Shown: positions 49,914 to 59,640, numbered from the stretch's first letter. The stretch: 64,000 bases of DNA from Bifidobacterium aemilianum (GCF_003315635.1 NZ_PDCG01000007.1:1-64000), one strand, 5' to 3'. Made by a program: numbers and translations. The notes: generated by a model from the sequence alone, not told the origin.

Positions 49914-50092
49914 GGCCATCCACCTCTCCGTAAACCGACCGACCAGCCCCTCCCCCTGGAGCAGGGGCACGAGGGTGGAACCACCGCCTTGTGTCCAGAT
50001 TGGTCATCGTCATTCAGTCTACCGGATTGACATGGTTCAGCTGACTACAAATACCAGAATGAGGCCCGCATACACTGTGCCCCGGTTCTGAC

Positions 50093-50130
50093 CGGGCTCC
50101 AACCCTACCCTGAATAGGGACTGGAGCCCG
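50093..50130 (-). terminator. Terminator of the malolactic/malic enzyme gene
   Basis: CGGGCTCCA (50093-50101) pairs with TGGAGCCCG (50122-50130), and inside them CCCTA pairs with TAGGG. It lies about 50 bases beyond the stop. Confidence 0.6.
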
Positions 50131-50177
50131 ACCTGGACTAGGGCAGGTGAGACCCTGCCGCCGCACAATGCCGTGCG

Positions 50178-51800
50178 TCAGTCCTCAAAGGACCAACGGG
50201 CGTCCGCAACGCTTTGGGCCACATTGTCAATGGGCTCACGGTTCAGGCCCTCGTCCACGGCCTGTTGGGCCACAGCGGTGGCGACACGCAGCGAGAGCTC
50301 CCTCAGGTCCTTGATGGCGGGCAGGACAGCCGCACCCGGCTGGTCGGCATCAATCATATCGGAGATGGCGTAGGCGGCGGCGAGCAGCATTTGACGGCTT
50401 ACACGGCTGGCCTTCGCGCAGATGGCCCCAAAACAAATGCCGGGGTACATGAGGGCGTTATTGCCCTGGCCGATATAGTAGTTGGTGCCCCCGAACTCGA
50501 CGGGCTCCGAGGGGGTACCGGTCGTCACGAATGCGCGGCCCTCAGTCCAGGCTATGACATCCTTGGCTTTGGCCTCAGCCAGCTCGGTCGGGTTGGAGAT
50601 GGGGCAGATCAGGGGGCGCTCCACATGGCTGGCCATGGTCTTGACGACTTCCTTGCTGAAGGCGCCGGCCCTGGTGGAGGTGCCGACCAGCACAGTGGGA
50701 CGGAAGGCATCCACCGCCTGAACCAGGGAACCGGTGTCACTCACAGCTGGGAACTCACCAGGTTGACGAGCATACTTCCGCTGCCCTTCGGTCAGATCCT
50801 CCTGGTCGGAGATGACCATACCCTGACGGTCAAAGAGCATGACCGACCTGCGGGCTGTCTCCTCATCCATGCCATGACGCAGCACCAGGTCATCAACGAT
50901 CTGGTCGGCAATACCCACGCCTGCCGTTCCGGCGCCGAACACGAGCGTCCTGGTCTCCTCAGGGGCTATGCCTGAGATCTTTCGGGCTGCCAGGAGGGCC
51001 GCCAGAATGGTGACGCCCGTGCCCTGTATATCGTCGTTCAGGGTCAGGATACTATCCTGATACCGCTTCAGAATGGGAGCCGCCTCCGGCCTGCCGAAGT
51101 CCTCCCAGTGGATCAAGGCCTTGGGGTAGCGCTTGAGCGTCTCCTGCACGAAGCGCTCGATGAAGTCGTCATAGCGTTGGCCGCGCACCCGTTCGAATCG
51201 GTTGCCCACGTAATCGGGGTTGTCGAGCAGGGCCTGACGGTTGGTGCCGACATCCACCATAACGGGCAGCACACGGGAGGGGTCTATGCCGGCGGCCGCG
51301 GTGTAGACGGCCAGCTTGCCTGTCAGTATCTCGGCCCCCTGGGCCCCCCAATCCCCGATGCCAAGAATGCCTTCCGCGTCGGTACATACCACCAGATCGA
51401 TCTCATGGCCCTGCGCATACTGCTCCAAGGCGGCGCCGATGCGATCGGGGTGCTCAATGGAGATGTAGGCGACGTCCGAGCCGGAATAATACTGGTCATA
51501 CTGCTGGATCGACTGGGCGACGGTTGGCGCATAGACTATGGGCATGTACTCGGTCAGGTGCTCATCCATGCTCCGATAGAAGAGTTTGCGATCGCTGCGG
51601 CAGATGCTCATGAGATACATGCGCTTGGCCAGATCGGTGGGTTCCTGCAGGAAACGCCGGTAGACGATATCGGCCCGCTGGTCGTTGGTCTGCACTGCTG
51701 CGGGCAAGAGGCCGTCTATGCCTAAACGTTCCCTCTCCTGTGCGGAATACCCCAGTCCATTGGTGACGTATGAATCATTCAACGTATTGAAACCGGTCAT
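50178..51800 (-). CDS. Malolactic enzyme or NAD-malic enzyme
   Basis: A 540-residue member of the malic enzyme family. Marks are EHLTEYMPIVYAPTVAQSI, VVCTDAEGILGIGDWGAQG, GKLAVYTAAAGIDPSRVLPV, LIHWEDFGRPEAAPIL, NDDIQGTGVTILAALLAA and the NAD loop LVFGAGTAGVGIADQ. HWEDFGR, together with the length and opening, is closer to malolactic enzymes of lactic acid bacteria than to SfcA-type malic enzymes. The malolactic reaction turns malate into lactate and CO2. The nearby LysR regulator and dicarboxylate transporter fit malate use. I cannot separate the two activities by sequence alone. Confidence 0.8.
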   Translation of the reverse strand: MTGFNTLNDSYVTNGLGYSAQERERLGIDGLLPAAVQTNDQRADIVYRRFLQEPTDLAKRMYLMSICRSDRKLFYRSMDEHLTEYMPIVYAPTVAQSIQQYDQYYSGSDVAYISIEHPDRIGAALEQYAQGHEIDLVVCTDAEGILGIGDWGAQGAEILTGKLAVYTAAAGIDPSRVLPVMVDVGTNRQALLDNPDYVGNRFERVRGQRYDDFIERFVQETLKRYPKALIHWEDFGRPEAAPILKRYQDSILTLNDDIQGTGVTILAALLAARKISGIAPEETRTLVFGAGTAGVGIADQIVDDLVLRHGMDEETARRSVMLFDRQGMVISDQEDLTEGQRKYARQPGEFPAVSDTGSLVQAVDAFRPTVLVGTSTRAGAFSKEVVKTMASHVERPLICPISNPTELAEAKAKDVIAWTEGRAFVTTGTPSEPVEFGGTNYYIGQGNNALMYPGICFGAICAKASRVSRQMLLAAAYAISDMIDADQPGAAVLPAIKDLRELSLRVATAVAQQAVDEGLNREPIDNVAQSVADARWSFED

Positions 51801-52117
51801 TGTTCACTCACCTTTGCTATTGGTGGAGCCTAGCGTCCTTGTATAGACTCCCTGAGCGCCAGCCTAAAAAGCCGGACTTTCACCTGCAAATAGGGCATTC
51901 GAATACGGGACCAAGGGCGGAAGGCCGCGCTTCCAGCAAGACTCGCCAAGCGGTTCAGGAGCTGAGTCCATATTACTGTCATCTATTTGTGCGTCGCTTC
52001 GCATGAGGATACGGTGGGCACACCATCGCAAGCCACGTCAAGGATGCGCGACTTGGACGCGCGAACGTCCGTGCGACACCGATGGTGTCATTGAGTTTCC
52101 GTGTGAAGGAGCACCTC
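51801..52117. promoter_or_regulatory. Divergent promoter region of enzyme and transporter, with a structured leader
   Basis: About 320 bases between divergent genes. Close to the transporter, ACACCATCG (52020-52028) pairs with CGATGGTGT (52080-52088), and GCGCG/CGCGC lie inside. The LysR regulator is expected to bind here, but I see no unambiguous site. Confidence 0.5.
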
Positions 52118-53587
52118 ATGTCGACCACAGGTATACAACAAAGCCCCCAAAAGCCAGTGGGAGGCAAGGACACATTCGACACGAACCAGCTGGTACACTC
52201 GCTTGTCTGCGTGGTAGTGGGACTTGCCATCTTTCTGATACCACCACCTCAAGGTCTCACCCCGCAGGCCATGCACATGCTTGGCGTGTTCGTGGGGACG
52301 ATTCTGGGCCTTATACTTCAGCCCCTGCCCACCTCGTCGGTGGCGATCATCGGCATGACGGTGGGCATGCTCACTGGCGCATTGGACGTGAAGAAGGCGG
52401 CCTTCAGTGGATTGGGCAGCCCGTCGATCTGGCTGATCGTGGCGGCCTTCTTCATCGCCCAGGGCTTTGTTTCCACGGGTCTGGGCCGGCGAATCGCCTT
52501 GGTCTTCCTATCCCTCCTAGGCAAGTCAAGCTTGGGCATCTCCTATGGCCTGGCAGCGGCCGACCTGGTTCTCTCACCGGCGACGCCTTCAAACACCGCA
52601 CGTCTGGGAGGAATCCTCTTCCCCATCATCACCTCCGTTTCGGACGTGCAGGATTCCACACCCAAATCAGATGAGTCACGCAAGCGCATTGGTGCCTTCC
52701 TGGCCCTGACGGCCAACAATGTGAACGCCATTACCTCGGCCATGTTCATTACCGCCATGGCGGCTGGTCCCGTGGTGAGCCAACTGGCCCAGAAATCCGG
52801 CGTGAACATCAGCTGGGGCTTGTGGGCCCTGGCCTGCATCGTTCCTGGTCTGCTCTGCCTGATCGTGATTCCCGCCCTGATATACAAGCTCTTCCCACCG
52901 ACCATCAAGCATGTGCCCCAGGCCCAGGCCGACGCCAAGACGGAACTCAGGGAGATGGGTTCGCTCAGCGGTCAGGAGTGGATCATGATGGTCACCTTCA
53001 TCGTCATGCTGATCCTGTGGGCCACGGGCTCCATCTTCCACGTCAATGCCACCGCTGTGGCCTTCCTGGGCGTGTCGGTCCTCCTGTGCACCAAGATCAT
53101 CAGCTGGAACGACATGGCCTCCAACAAGTCCGCCTGGTCCACCCTGATCTTCTTCGGCGTGCTGGTCGGCATGGCTCAGCCCCTGAATGACCTTGGTGTG
53201 ACTGGCTGGGCGGGCAAGCTGATCGCCAATATGGTCCATGGCCTGCCCTGGATGCTGGTCCTGGCCATCCTGACCTTCTTCTACTTCTTCATCCACTACA
53301 TGTTCGCATCCGAGTTGGCCCAGGTGGCTGCGATCTACACCCTCTTTGTGGGTGTGGCCGTAGCGGCCGGAGTCCCTGCCATCGCAGCAGCCCTGATGCT
53401 GGGCGTGGCTTCGGGACTAATCGGTGCCATGACCCACTATGCCTCGGGACCTGCGGCACTCATCTATGGCGCTGGGTATGTCAAAACATCGGAGTTCCTG
53501 CGCATCGGCCTGATCTGCGGCCTGATCACCGTCAGCATCTTCCTGACCGTTGGCATGGGCTGGTGGAAGGTCATCGGCATCTGGTGA
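52118..53587 (+). CDS. DASS (SLC13)-family di/tricarboxylate transporter
   Basis: A 489-residue membrane protein with about twelve segments. The family signature is SPATPSNTARLGGILFPI (SNT substrate motif), and a second copy of the fold carries MTHYASGPAALIYGAGYV. LTANNVNAITSAMFITAMAAGP is also typical of bacterial carboxylate carriers. It moves malate, citrate or similar acids. AAGGAG lies before ATG 52118. Divergent from the malate enzyme gene, it is the probable malate uptake step. Confidence 0.87.
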   Translation: MSTTGIQQSPQKPVGGKDTFDTNQLVHSLVCVVVGLAIFLIPPPQGLTPQAMHMLGVFVGTILGLILQPLPTSSVAIIGMTVGMLTGALDVKKAAFSGLGSPSIWLIVAAFFIAQGFVSTGLGRRIALVFLSLLGKSSLGISYGLAAADLVLSPATPSNTARLGGILFPIITSVSDVQDSTPKSDESRKRIGAFLALTANNVNAITSAMFITAMAAGPVVSQLAQKSGVNISWGLWALACIVPGLLCLIVIPALIYKLFPPTIKHVPQAQADAKTELREMGSLSGQEWIMMVTFIVMLILWATGSIFHVNATAVAFLGVSVLLCTKIISWNDMASNKSAWSTLIFFGVLVGMAQPLNDLGVTGWAGKLIANMVHGLPWMLVLAILTFFYFFIHYMFASELAQVAAIYTLFVGVAVAAGVPAIAAALMLGVASGLIGAMTHYASGPAALIYGAGYVKTSEFLRIGLICGLITVSIFLTVGMGWWKVIGIW

Positions 53588-53668
53588 TCGGCCGAATGCC
53601 ATGGGGTGGGTCAAGACAGTGGCATGTACTCGCGGACTGACCGCCCCATGGCCGCCGACACACGACAA

Positions 53669-53709
53669 GAGGGGTCTGGACGATACCGCAAGTATCGTCC
53701 AAACCCCTC
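53669..53709. terminator. Bidirectional terminator between transporter and phosphatase genes
   Basis: GAGGGGT-C-TGGACGATAC (53669-53686) pairs with GTATCGTCCAAACCCCTC (53692-53709), loop of five; TGTTTT follows. Confidence 0.8.
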
Positions 53710-53730
53710 TGTTTTCGGTGTCTATGTCCC

Positions 53731-54297
53731 TCAGTCGCCTGACGCTTGCAGTTGCCCGGCCACCCAATCAACGATGTGGGGGGCAACCTCCTCAACTTGG
53801 TCGATGGCGACTTCAAAGTCTTCGGGGCCGCCATACCAGGGGTCCACCAGGTCAATGCTGTCCTCCCGGCCGGGGGTGGGAACAGGCAGCTTGGGGTCGA
53901 AGCTACGGTACATGCGAACCTCATCCTGCTTCTCGGCTGGTAGCAGGCGGCGCAGGGAGCGCATGTGCGAGGCGGTCATGGGCAGGAAGAGGTCGGTCTC
54001 GGCGATCTCCTGCGTGTCGATCCGATGGGCAAAATGGCGGGAGGGCAGCTGGTAGCCGCGTTCCTTGAGGACCCGCACCGCCCTGCGATCTATGGGATTG
54101 CCGTATTCCTCATCGCTGACCCCACTGGAGGCCAGGGTGACCCGCTCCCCCAGACCCGCCTCCTCAAAGCGGGCGCGCAGTACGATCTCAGCCATGGGAG
54201 ACCGGCAGATGTTGCCGGTGCACACGGTCATGATCCGATAGGGTTCGGCTCCCGTACCTCTGCCCTGACCGGCCAAATCCTTGCTCTGGTCACTCAT
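53731..54297 (-). CDS. Low-molecular-weight protein-tyrosine phosphatase
   Basis: A 188-residue enzyme. The phosphate loop is VCTGNICRSPMAEIVL (CX5R) and the acid loop is LVDPWYGGPEDFEVA with the catalytic Asp. An extended basic insert (MRSLRRLLPAEKQDEVRM) is somewhat longer than usual. It removes phosphate from tyrosine, often of polysaccharide kinases. ATG 54297 overlaps the folA stop by eight bases, so it is the last gene of thyA-folA-ptp. Confidence 0.9.
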   Translation of the reverse strand: MSDQSKDLAGQGRGTGAEPYRIMTVCTGNICRSPMAEIVLRARFEEAGLGERVTLASSGVSDEEYGNPIDRRAVRVLKERGYQLPSRHFAHRIDTQEIAETDLFLPMTASHMRSLRRLLPAEKQDEVRMYRSFDPKLPVPTPGREDSIDLVDPWYGGPEDFEVAIDQVEEVAPHIVDWVAGQLQASGD

Positions 54298-54988
54298 CCT
54301 GGAATCGTCCTTCCTTCTCATCAAAGGGGCGATCATGCTTTTCGTAGGTCAGGAAGCGGTAACGGACACCCTGGGGCTGCGACTTGGCTGACTGCCGCCA
54401 GTCTGTCTGCTGGGTCATCTCCCAACCCTCCACACGGATCAGGGACTCCATATCAGGCCCGTAGGCATCGGCATCCACCTGCGCGTCAATCTGCGTGACA
54501 TAGGCCCTATTGGCCCGAGGCAGGGCCATCTGGAATATCTGCGCCCCACCAATCACCCAAATCTCCGAACGGTCCATCCCGTCATCGGGAATGGACTCCT
54601 GCCTGGCTATGTCCAGGGCCTGCTCGAAATCGGTGACCACAACGGCACCTGGGGCGCGGTATTCAGGGTCTCGCGAGATCACGATATTGTCCCGCTTGGG
54701 CAGGGGGCGGAACTTTGCCCCCAAGGACTCCCAGGTCTTACGACCCATGATCACCGGATGGGAGACCGTAAGCTCCTTGAAGCGCTGCATGTCCTCGGCC
54801 AGATGCCAAGGCATGCCGCCTTCAAAACCGATGACGCCTTCACGACCGTCCTTGCCGGAGGCTTGAGCCCAAATAAGATTGACCCGGAAGACCTTGACGA
54901 TGTCATCGCCCCAATCCTCGTCTTCGTCCTGCCCGGCAAATCCGGGCACGGGTTCGTGATAGCCACTGCGGCTACTGTCATGCTCCAT
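54290..54988 (-). CDS. folA: Dihydrofolate reductase
   Basis: A 232-residue DHFR. Core marks are NLIWAQAS, IGFEGGMPWHLAEDMQRFKELT, HPVIMGRKTWESL, RDNIVISRD and IWVIGGAQIFQMAL. An extra acidic start (about 30 residues) and a longer end make it bigger than usual. It keeps folate reduced for thymidylate synthesis. AGGAGAGT lies before ATG 54988. thyA is directly upstream with a 46-base gap. Confidence 0.94.
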   Translation of the reverse strand: MEHDSSRSGYHEPVPGFAGQDEDEDWGDDIVKVFRVNLIWAQASGKDGREGVIGFEGGMPWHLAEDMQRFKELTVSHPVIMGRKTWESLGAKFRPLPKRDNIVISRDPEYRAPGAVVVTDFEQALDIARQESIPDDGMDRSEIWVIGGAQIFQMALPRANRAYVTQIDAQVDADAYGPDMESLIRVEGWEMTQQTDWRQSAKSQPQGVRYRFLTYEKHDRPFDEKEGRFQDE

Positions 54989-55034
54989 TTCGTACTCTCC
55001 TTGGAATCCGATTGGGATTATTCTAGCTTCCGGT

Positions 55035-55907
55035 TCAGACCGCCACAGGCGCCTTGATGGTCGGATGATGCTGGTAGTTGAGGATCTCGAAGTCCTCATA
55101 CCGGTAACCGAAGAGCGAATCGGCCTTGTTCAGGCGAATCTGTGGGTAGGGATAGGGGTCACGGCCCAGCTGGGTCAAAATCTGGTCGATGTGGTTGTCG
55201 TAGAGGTGGCAGTCGCCGCCCGTCCACACAAACTCCCCCGGCTCCAAGCCGGTCTGCTGGGCCATCATGAGGGTCAGCAGCGAATAGGAGGCGATGTTGA
55301 AGGGCACACCCAGGAACATGTCACAGGAACGCTGGTAGAGCTGGCAGGAAAGCCTGCCGTCTGCCACATAGAACTGGAAGAGGGCATGGCAGGGAGGCAG
55401 GGCCATCTGGTCTACCTCGGCGGGATTCCACGCGGATACGACCATGCGACGGGAATCGGGGTGGGTCCGGATCAGTTCAAGAACCTTGGATATCTGGTCG
55501 ATGGTCCGGTTGGGGTCCTCCGGGGTGGGAGCCGGCCAGCTCCGCCACTGAACACCATAGACCGGGCCCAGGTCCCCGTTCTCATCCGCCCATTCGTCCC
55601 AGATGTGAACATTGTTCTCCTGCAGCCAGCGCACGTTGCTGGAGCCTTTGAGGAACCAGAGCAGCTCATAGGCCAGCCCCTTGAAGAAGACCGTCTTCGT
55701 AGTCAGCAGGGGGAAGCTGCTGGCCAGATCGAAGCGCATCTGCTGCCCGAAGAGGGAGATGGTGCCGGTGCCGGTCCGGTCCGACTTGAGCGTTCCCTCC
55801 GTCAGTATCTTCCTGACCAAATCCTCATAGGGCATGGGGATATCGGTTTGTGGACGGGAAGGAATGCGGGTGCGGATCTGTGCGAGTTCTTCTGGAGTCA
55901 AAGCCAT
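55035..55907 (-). CDS. thyA: Thymidylate synthase
   Basis: A 290-residue enzyme that methylates dUMP using methylene-tetrahydrofolate. Marks are [42 protein letters not shown], the active cysteine in [14 protein letters not shown] (Cys173), [13 protein letters not shown] and [18 protein letters not shown] lies seven bases before ATG 55907, so the message is probably leaderless. Confidence 0.97.
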   Translation of the reverse strand: MALTPEELAQIRTRIPSRPQTDIPMPYEDLVRKILTEGTLKSDRTGTGTISLFGQQMRFDLASSFPLLTTKTVFFKGLAYELLWFLKGSSNVRWLQENNVHIWDEWADENGDLGPVYGVQWRSWPAPTPEDPNRTIDQISKVLELIRTHPDSRRMVVSAWNPAEVDQMALPPCHALFQFYVADGRLSCQLYQRSCDMFLGVPFNIASYSLLTLMMAQQTGLEPGEFVWTGGDCHLYDNHIDQILTQLGRDPYPYPQIRLNKADSLFGYRYEDFEILNYQHHPTIKAPVAV

Positions 55908-55920
55908 GGGGACCAGTCTA
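55908..55920 (-). promoter_or_regulatory. -10 element of leaderless thyA
   Basis: TAGACT (55915-55920 on the minus strand), seven bases, then ATG. No ribosome-binding site fits. Confidence 0.6.
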
Positions 55921-56073
55921 GCAAGCTCACTGACGGGAAAGAAGACCACACCTGATACAGCTGCCAGCAAAAGCCCACTGAACCGACTAGATTTGTTCTT
56001 GTCCACTCAGACCCGGACACTCGGGTCTCCAACCGGTATGTTTATAAGTTGTTACCTGAAGAAGGAGGCCATA

Positions 56074-56487
56074 ATGGCCAAAAAAGTGTGGGTTGAGCGC
56101 AATAAGGATGGATCCTGGGATGCTTTCGGCGACGATGGCGCCCATATCAAGTTCGGCCACGGACAAGGTCTGTTCGACCCCGGCGACCTCATGAAGCTGG
56201 CTCTGGCCGGCTGCGCGGCCCTATCCAGCCAGGTCGCGGTCGAGAGCACCCTGGGCGAAGGCAAGGGCGCCACCATTTCCGTGGATGGCACCTATGACGA
56301 CGAGCTCAAGGGCTTCGCCAGTTTCAAGGAGCAGATTGAGCTCGATGCCAGCTCGGCCGGCCTGCACAACGAGGATGTCGAGAAGTTCAAGGAGCGGGTG
56401 CAGAAGCACATCGAACGCAGCTGCATGGTTATGCACACCTATGAGCATGCCACGCCGGTGAGCGAGGAAATCACCGTCAAGCAGTAA
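56074..56487 (+). CDS. OsmC-family peroxide-defence protein
   Basis: A 137-residue OsmC/Ohr fold. LFDPGDLMKLALAGCAALSSQVAV holds the first conserved cysteine, and SCMVMHTYEHATPV the second near the end. These proteins reduce organic hydroperoxides or act in osmotic stress. GAAGGAGG lies before ATG 56074. Confidence 0.85.
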   Translation: MAKKVWVERNKDGSWDAFGDDGAHIKFGHGQGLFDPGDLMKLALAGCAALSSQVAVESTLGEGKGATISVDGTYDDELKGFASFKEQIELDASSAGLHNEDVEKFKERVQKHIERSCMVMHTYEHATPVSEEITVKQ

Positions 56488-56553
56488 CCGCTTGGGCTGC
56501 AATCACCCTTGGTGCTGGGTTATTGGTGCCGGGGCATGTCAGCTCAGAATGCA

Positions 56554-56592
56554 CTGAGGCCGGGACGATTGATACTATCGTCCCGGCCTCAG
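56554..56592. terminator. Shared terminator of osmC and uspA genes
   Basis: CTGAGGCCGGGACGAT (56554-56569) pairs perfectly with its complement at 56577-56592, loop of seven, between converging genes. Confidence 0.8.
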
Positions 56593-56681
56593 TCATATCG
56601 CCTTTAAACCGCTGCCAGCCAGGCGCCGGCTTGGCTTTGTGCGGCGGGAGTGCCTAGGTGTACAACCCGCCATCTTAAGCA

Positions 56682-57701
56682 TCAGGCCTGGTCACCGGAT
56701 TTGTGCATGGGGTCAATGCTGGATTCCAGCTCCTCAACCTGATCCGCTGCGGCCATCTGCACCGAGACGGATTCCACACCCTCCACCGGCGCTCCCTGCT
56801 TGCCTTCGGCCCGCAGCTGCTCGGCTTCCACATACTTGCGCGGCACCACGAATACCGGGCCCGCGGCATGCTGGATCAGCCCCTGGCTGGTGGACCCCAG
56901 GAGCAGACCAGTGAAGCCTCCGCGACCCCGGGAACCAACCACCACCAAATCATGGTCATAGGAGGCCTTGGTCAGGGCGCTCACAGCGCTATCTGGCACG
57001 ATGGACTTGTGAATCTTCAGATTCGGGTGGGCTTCCTGAAGGGGCTTGATGGTGGCATCCAAATCCTCCATATAGGAATCCATGACCCCCTCACCGTCAA
57101 TGCCCTGCACACCCGGCACAGCGTCGATGACATCAAGGCTGGCACCCCAGGACGAGGCCAGGTCGGCAGAGATCTCCAGAGCCTTCAGTCCCCACTTGGA
57201 CTCGTCGGAACCCACAGCCACCTTGCTGATGTTGTTGGTCAGATGCATGGGCTTGCCGTCGTCATCGGTGTAGGGCACCACAACAATGGGACAGTATGCG
57301 TATGCTGGCAGGGAGGAGCTTGTGGTACCCAGCAGACGCTCAGCCAGGCCGCCCTTGCCACGGTTGCCGATGACGATCAGCCTGTAGTTGCGTGACAGCT
57401 CCACGAAGACCGAAGAGGGGTCACCGGTGACGATGAGGGTTGCCGCCTCCACACCCTGCTCATCGGCGATGGCCTTGGCCTTGGAGAGGATGCCCTGGGC
57501 ATCGCTATGGGCGGCATTGTCGTCACCCATGGCCGTATAGGTGGCATCGAAGGAAACGGCGGCGTAGGAAGGAAGGGAATAGGCACAGACGATCTGCAGG
57601 GTCAGCCCTGCGTGCTTGGCATAGTTCGCCGCCCACCAGGTGGCCTTGTAGCTTGCGTGTGAACCATCGACACCAACAAGAATGGCCTTGTCGTTGATCA
57701 T
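56682..57701 (-). CDS. Universal stress protein with two UspA domains
   Basis: A 339-residue tandem UspA. Domain 1 (about 1-145) has AILVGVDGSHAS and the ATP loop LIVIGNRGKGGLAERLLGTTSSSL; domain 2 has VAVGSDESKWGLKALE and LVVVGSRGRGGFTGLLLGSTSQGL (GxxGx9GS/T in both). It probably binds ATP and helps survival under stress. AAGGAGG lies before ATG 57701. The last 40 residues are acidic and variable. Confidence 0.9.
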   Translation of the reverse strand: MINDKAILVGVDGSHASYKATWWAANYAKHAGLTLQIVCAYSLPSYAAVSFDATYTAMGDDNAAHSDAQGILSKAKAIADEQGVEAATLIVTGDPSSVFVELSRNYRLIVIGNRGKGGLAERLLGTTSSSLPAYAYCPIVVVPYTDDDGKPMHLTNNISKVAVGSDESKWGLKALEISADLASSWGASLDVIDAVPGVQGIDGEGVMDSYMEDLDATIKPLQEAHPNLKIHKSIVPDSAVSALTKASYDHDLVVVGSRGRGGFTGLLLGSTSQGLIQHAAGPVFVVPRKYVEAEQLRAEGKQGAPVEGVESVSVQMAAADQVEELESSIDPMHKSGDQA

Positions 57702-57805
57702 GGCGACCTCCTTTGAGTCATGCGGGCATCTATTCACGCCCGAATACCTCCAGATTACCCCCGTCAAAGGCCATCCATAAGTGTGTCATGCCCCAGAAAC
57801 GCAGA

Positions 57806-57828
57806 AACGCACCCTAGCTGGGTGCGTT
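57806..57828 (-). terminator. Terminator of the NlpC/P60 gene
   Basis: AACGCACCC (57806-57814) pairs with GGGTGCGTT (57820-57828), loop of five. Confidence 0.65.
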
Positions 57829-57860
57829 CGCTGTTGCAGGTGGACTTGCTATGGAAAGGC

Positions 57861-58595
57861 TCAGAGCACCCTTCGGATGGAATAGCCACCCCGGAAAATC
57901 ACCGAGACGGCATCATACTTGGTGCCCGCGTACTGGGAGTTGATCATCATGCCATTGCCCACATAGATGGCGGCATGTTCGGCGTTGGCTATGATGTCGC
58001 CGGGCTGCGCCTCCGCCAGGCTGGCGACCGGTAGCCCCACCGTCGCCTGCGCACCGGATGTACGGGGCAGACTCACACCCATATTGGCGAAAACGTACTG
58101 TACGAAGCCAGAGCAATCCCAACCAGCGGGAGTGGTGCCCCCTGCCTGGTAGGGAACCTTGCCCACGAACTGGGTGGCGAAGGCCATCAGGCTATTGACC
58201 GACTGGCCGTTGGGCGGGGTAACCGTGAAGTTCTGCGGGGCTTGACTCTGCCGGGCAGTGGAACGACTGGCTGCCTCCGGTGACTCAGCCGCAGCCGCAG
58301 CCGCAGCGGCCTCACGGGCCTCCTGGGCGGCCTTGTCCCTATCGGCCTGGGACTGGGTCTGGGGAACGTCGAGCTGCTCGATGCCTCCCCAGTTGGAGTC
58401 TGCCTCCACCTCGGAGGAAGTGGACTCCTTGAGGAGGTCCTTGCGGACCACAGTGGTCTTCCGGAAGGAACGGGAGGACGTTACCACATCATCCGCGCCC
58501 TCGACAGCGAAGGCGGCGGGCTCAACCACGGCGAACGCCGTGCATACCAACGCCCCAGCAACTATCGTTGATAGAGACTTCTGTAAAGTGTTCAT
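57861..58595 (-). CDS. Secreted NlpC/P60 cell-wall peptidase
   Basis: A 244-residue exported protein. The signal peptide is MNTLQKSLSTIVAGALVCTAFAV..., cleaved near AFAVEG. An Ala/Ser/Gln-rich linker follows. The C-terminal NlpC/P60 domain has the catalytic Cys in GWDCSGFVQYVF and His in AEHAAIYVGNG. It cleaves peptide stems of peptidoglycan. ATG 58595 is chosen for the signal peptide. It sits beside a CHAP hydrolase on the same strand. Confidence 0.9.
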   Translation of the reverse strand: MNTLQKSLSTIVAGALVCTAFAVVEPAAFAVEGADDVVTSSRSFRKTTVVRKDLLKESTSSEVEADSNWGGIEQLDVPQTQSQADRDKAAQEAREAAAAAAAAESPEAASRSTARQSQAPQNFTVTPPNGQSVNSLMAFATQFVGKVPYQAGGTTPAGWDCSGFVQYVFANMGVSLPRTSGAQATVGLPVASLAEAQPGDIIANAEHAAIYVGNGMMINSQYAGTKYDAVSVIFRGGYSIRRVL

Positions 58596-58737
58596 CAAGA
58601 AAAGGCTAGCACATGTGCATGACCCATGCCCGCTACATGCTGAGTCACCCATCATGGCGCACAGATGCGGGAATCAGCCAGCGCTTATACAAACGCAACC
58701 CAGGCATCCCTAGCTTGTGATGGTCAGTTGCCAGCGA

Positions 58738-59640
58738 TCAGTAGTGAATGTACTGGAAGGCTGCTGCATCCTTGGCGGAGAAGGTGCGGGAGAAGGTCTT
58801 GCCGGCCAGGGAGGCACCGCTCTCCGACGTCACAATGGACCCATCCTCGTTGATCTTCTCCACGATGGCAACGTGGCCGTAGACGGCATCCGAACCGGCC
58901 TGACCCGATGCAAAGGCGATGACGTCACCTACGTGACGGGGGGTGTTGTCCACCCAAAAGCCCAAAGCCCGGGCTGAATTGGCCCACATGTTGCCATTGC
59001 CCATATGGGAACCCACGGGCAGACCCAGCTGCTGGCGCCGCATGTAAGCCCACCAGGTGCACTCGCTGAATTCGTAGGCGTTGCCACTGTCGCCAGTGGG
59101 GTGATTGGGGTTGAAGGACTGCGGAAGCAGGTCCCTATCGCTGTCCATGAGCTTAGCGACATTGGGATTGTTGGCCTTGGACAGGGACATCTTGTCCACA
59201 TCAACGAAAGTATTGGTGTCGCCCAGGGTCCAGCCGCCATCAGACAGGGAGCTACGCTCCTGCGAACGGGAGACGGAGCTGCCACCCACCGGCTTGAGGG
59301 TGGAGGTCGTAACCGCGTCAGCGGAAGCGGTCTTGCCGCCGTGCAGGGCGGGATTGAGGGACATGCTGGTGGCTGCGGCTCCAACCAGGGCCGCCAAGGA
59401 GGCTGATACCAGAATGTGCGAGCGCCGCCGCTTGGCCTGCCTGGCCAGACGGATGGAGCGCCGGGAGGTCAGCGAAGCCTGATCAAGGCTGATGGCCAGG
59501 TACTCATCAACGTCGACGGTGGCACCGTTCCTGCCCATCTGGGCCAGGGGACCTTCAGCTTTGCCCTCAGAGGTCCCGCAGCTGGGACTATCGGGGCGTT
59601 CGCCTGAAGTCGCGGTTACCAATGGCGCGGCATGCTTCAT
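58738..59640 (-). CDS. CHAP-domain cell-wall hydrolase
   Basis: A 300-residue protein. A 70-residue cytoplasmic start rich in Arg leads to one membrane segment (HILVSASLAALVGAAATSMSL). A Ser/Thr linker follows. The C-terminal CHAP domain has the catalytic Cys in YEFSECTWWAYMRR and His in VYGHVAIVEKINEDG. It probably cuts peptidoglycan during division. It may be a signal-anchored enzyme because the basic start is unusually long. Confidence 0.87.
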   Translation of the reverse strand: MKHAAPLVTATSGERPDSPSCGTSEGKAEGPLAQMGRNGATVDVDEYLAISLDQASLTSRRSIRLARQAKRRRSHILVSASLAALVGAAATSMSLNPALHGGKTASADAVTTSTLKPVGGSSVSRSQERSSLSDGGWTLGDTNTFVDVDKMSLSKANNPNVAKLMDSDRDLLPQSFNPNHPTGDSGNAYEFSECTWWAYMRRQQLGLPVGSHMGNGNMWANSARALGFWVDNTPRHVGDVIAFASGQAGSDAVYGHVAIVEKINEDGSIVTSESGASLAGKTFSRTFSAKDAAAFQYIHY

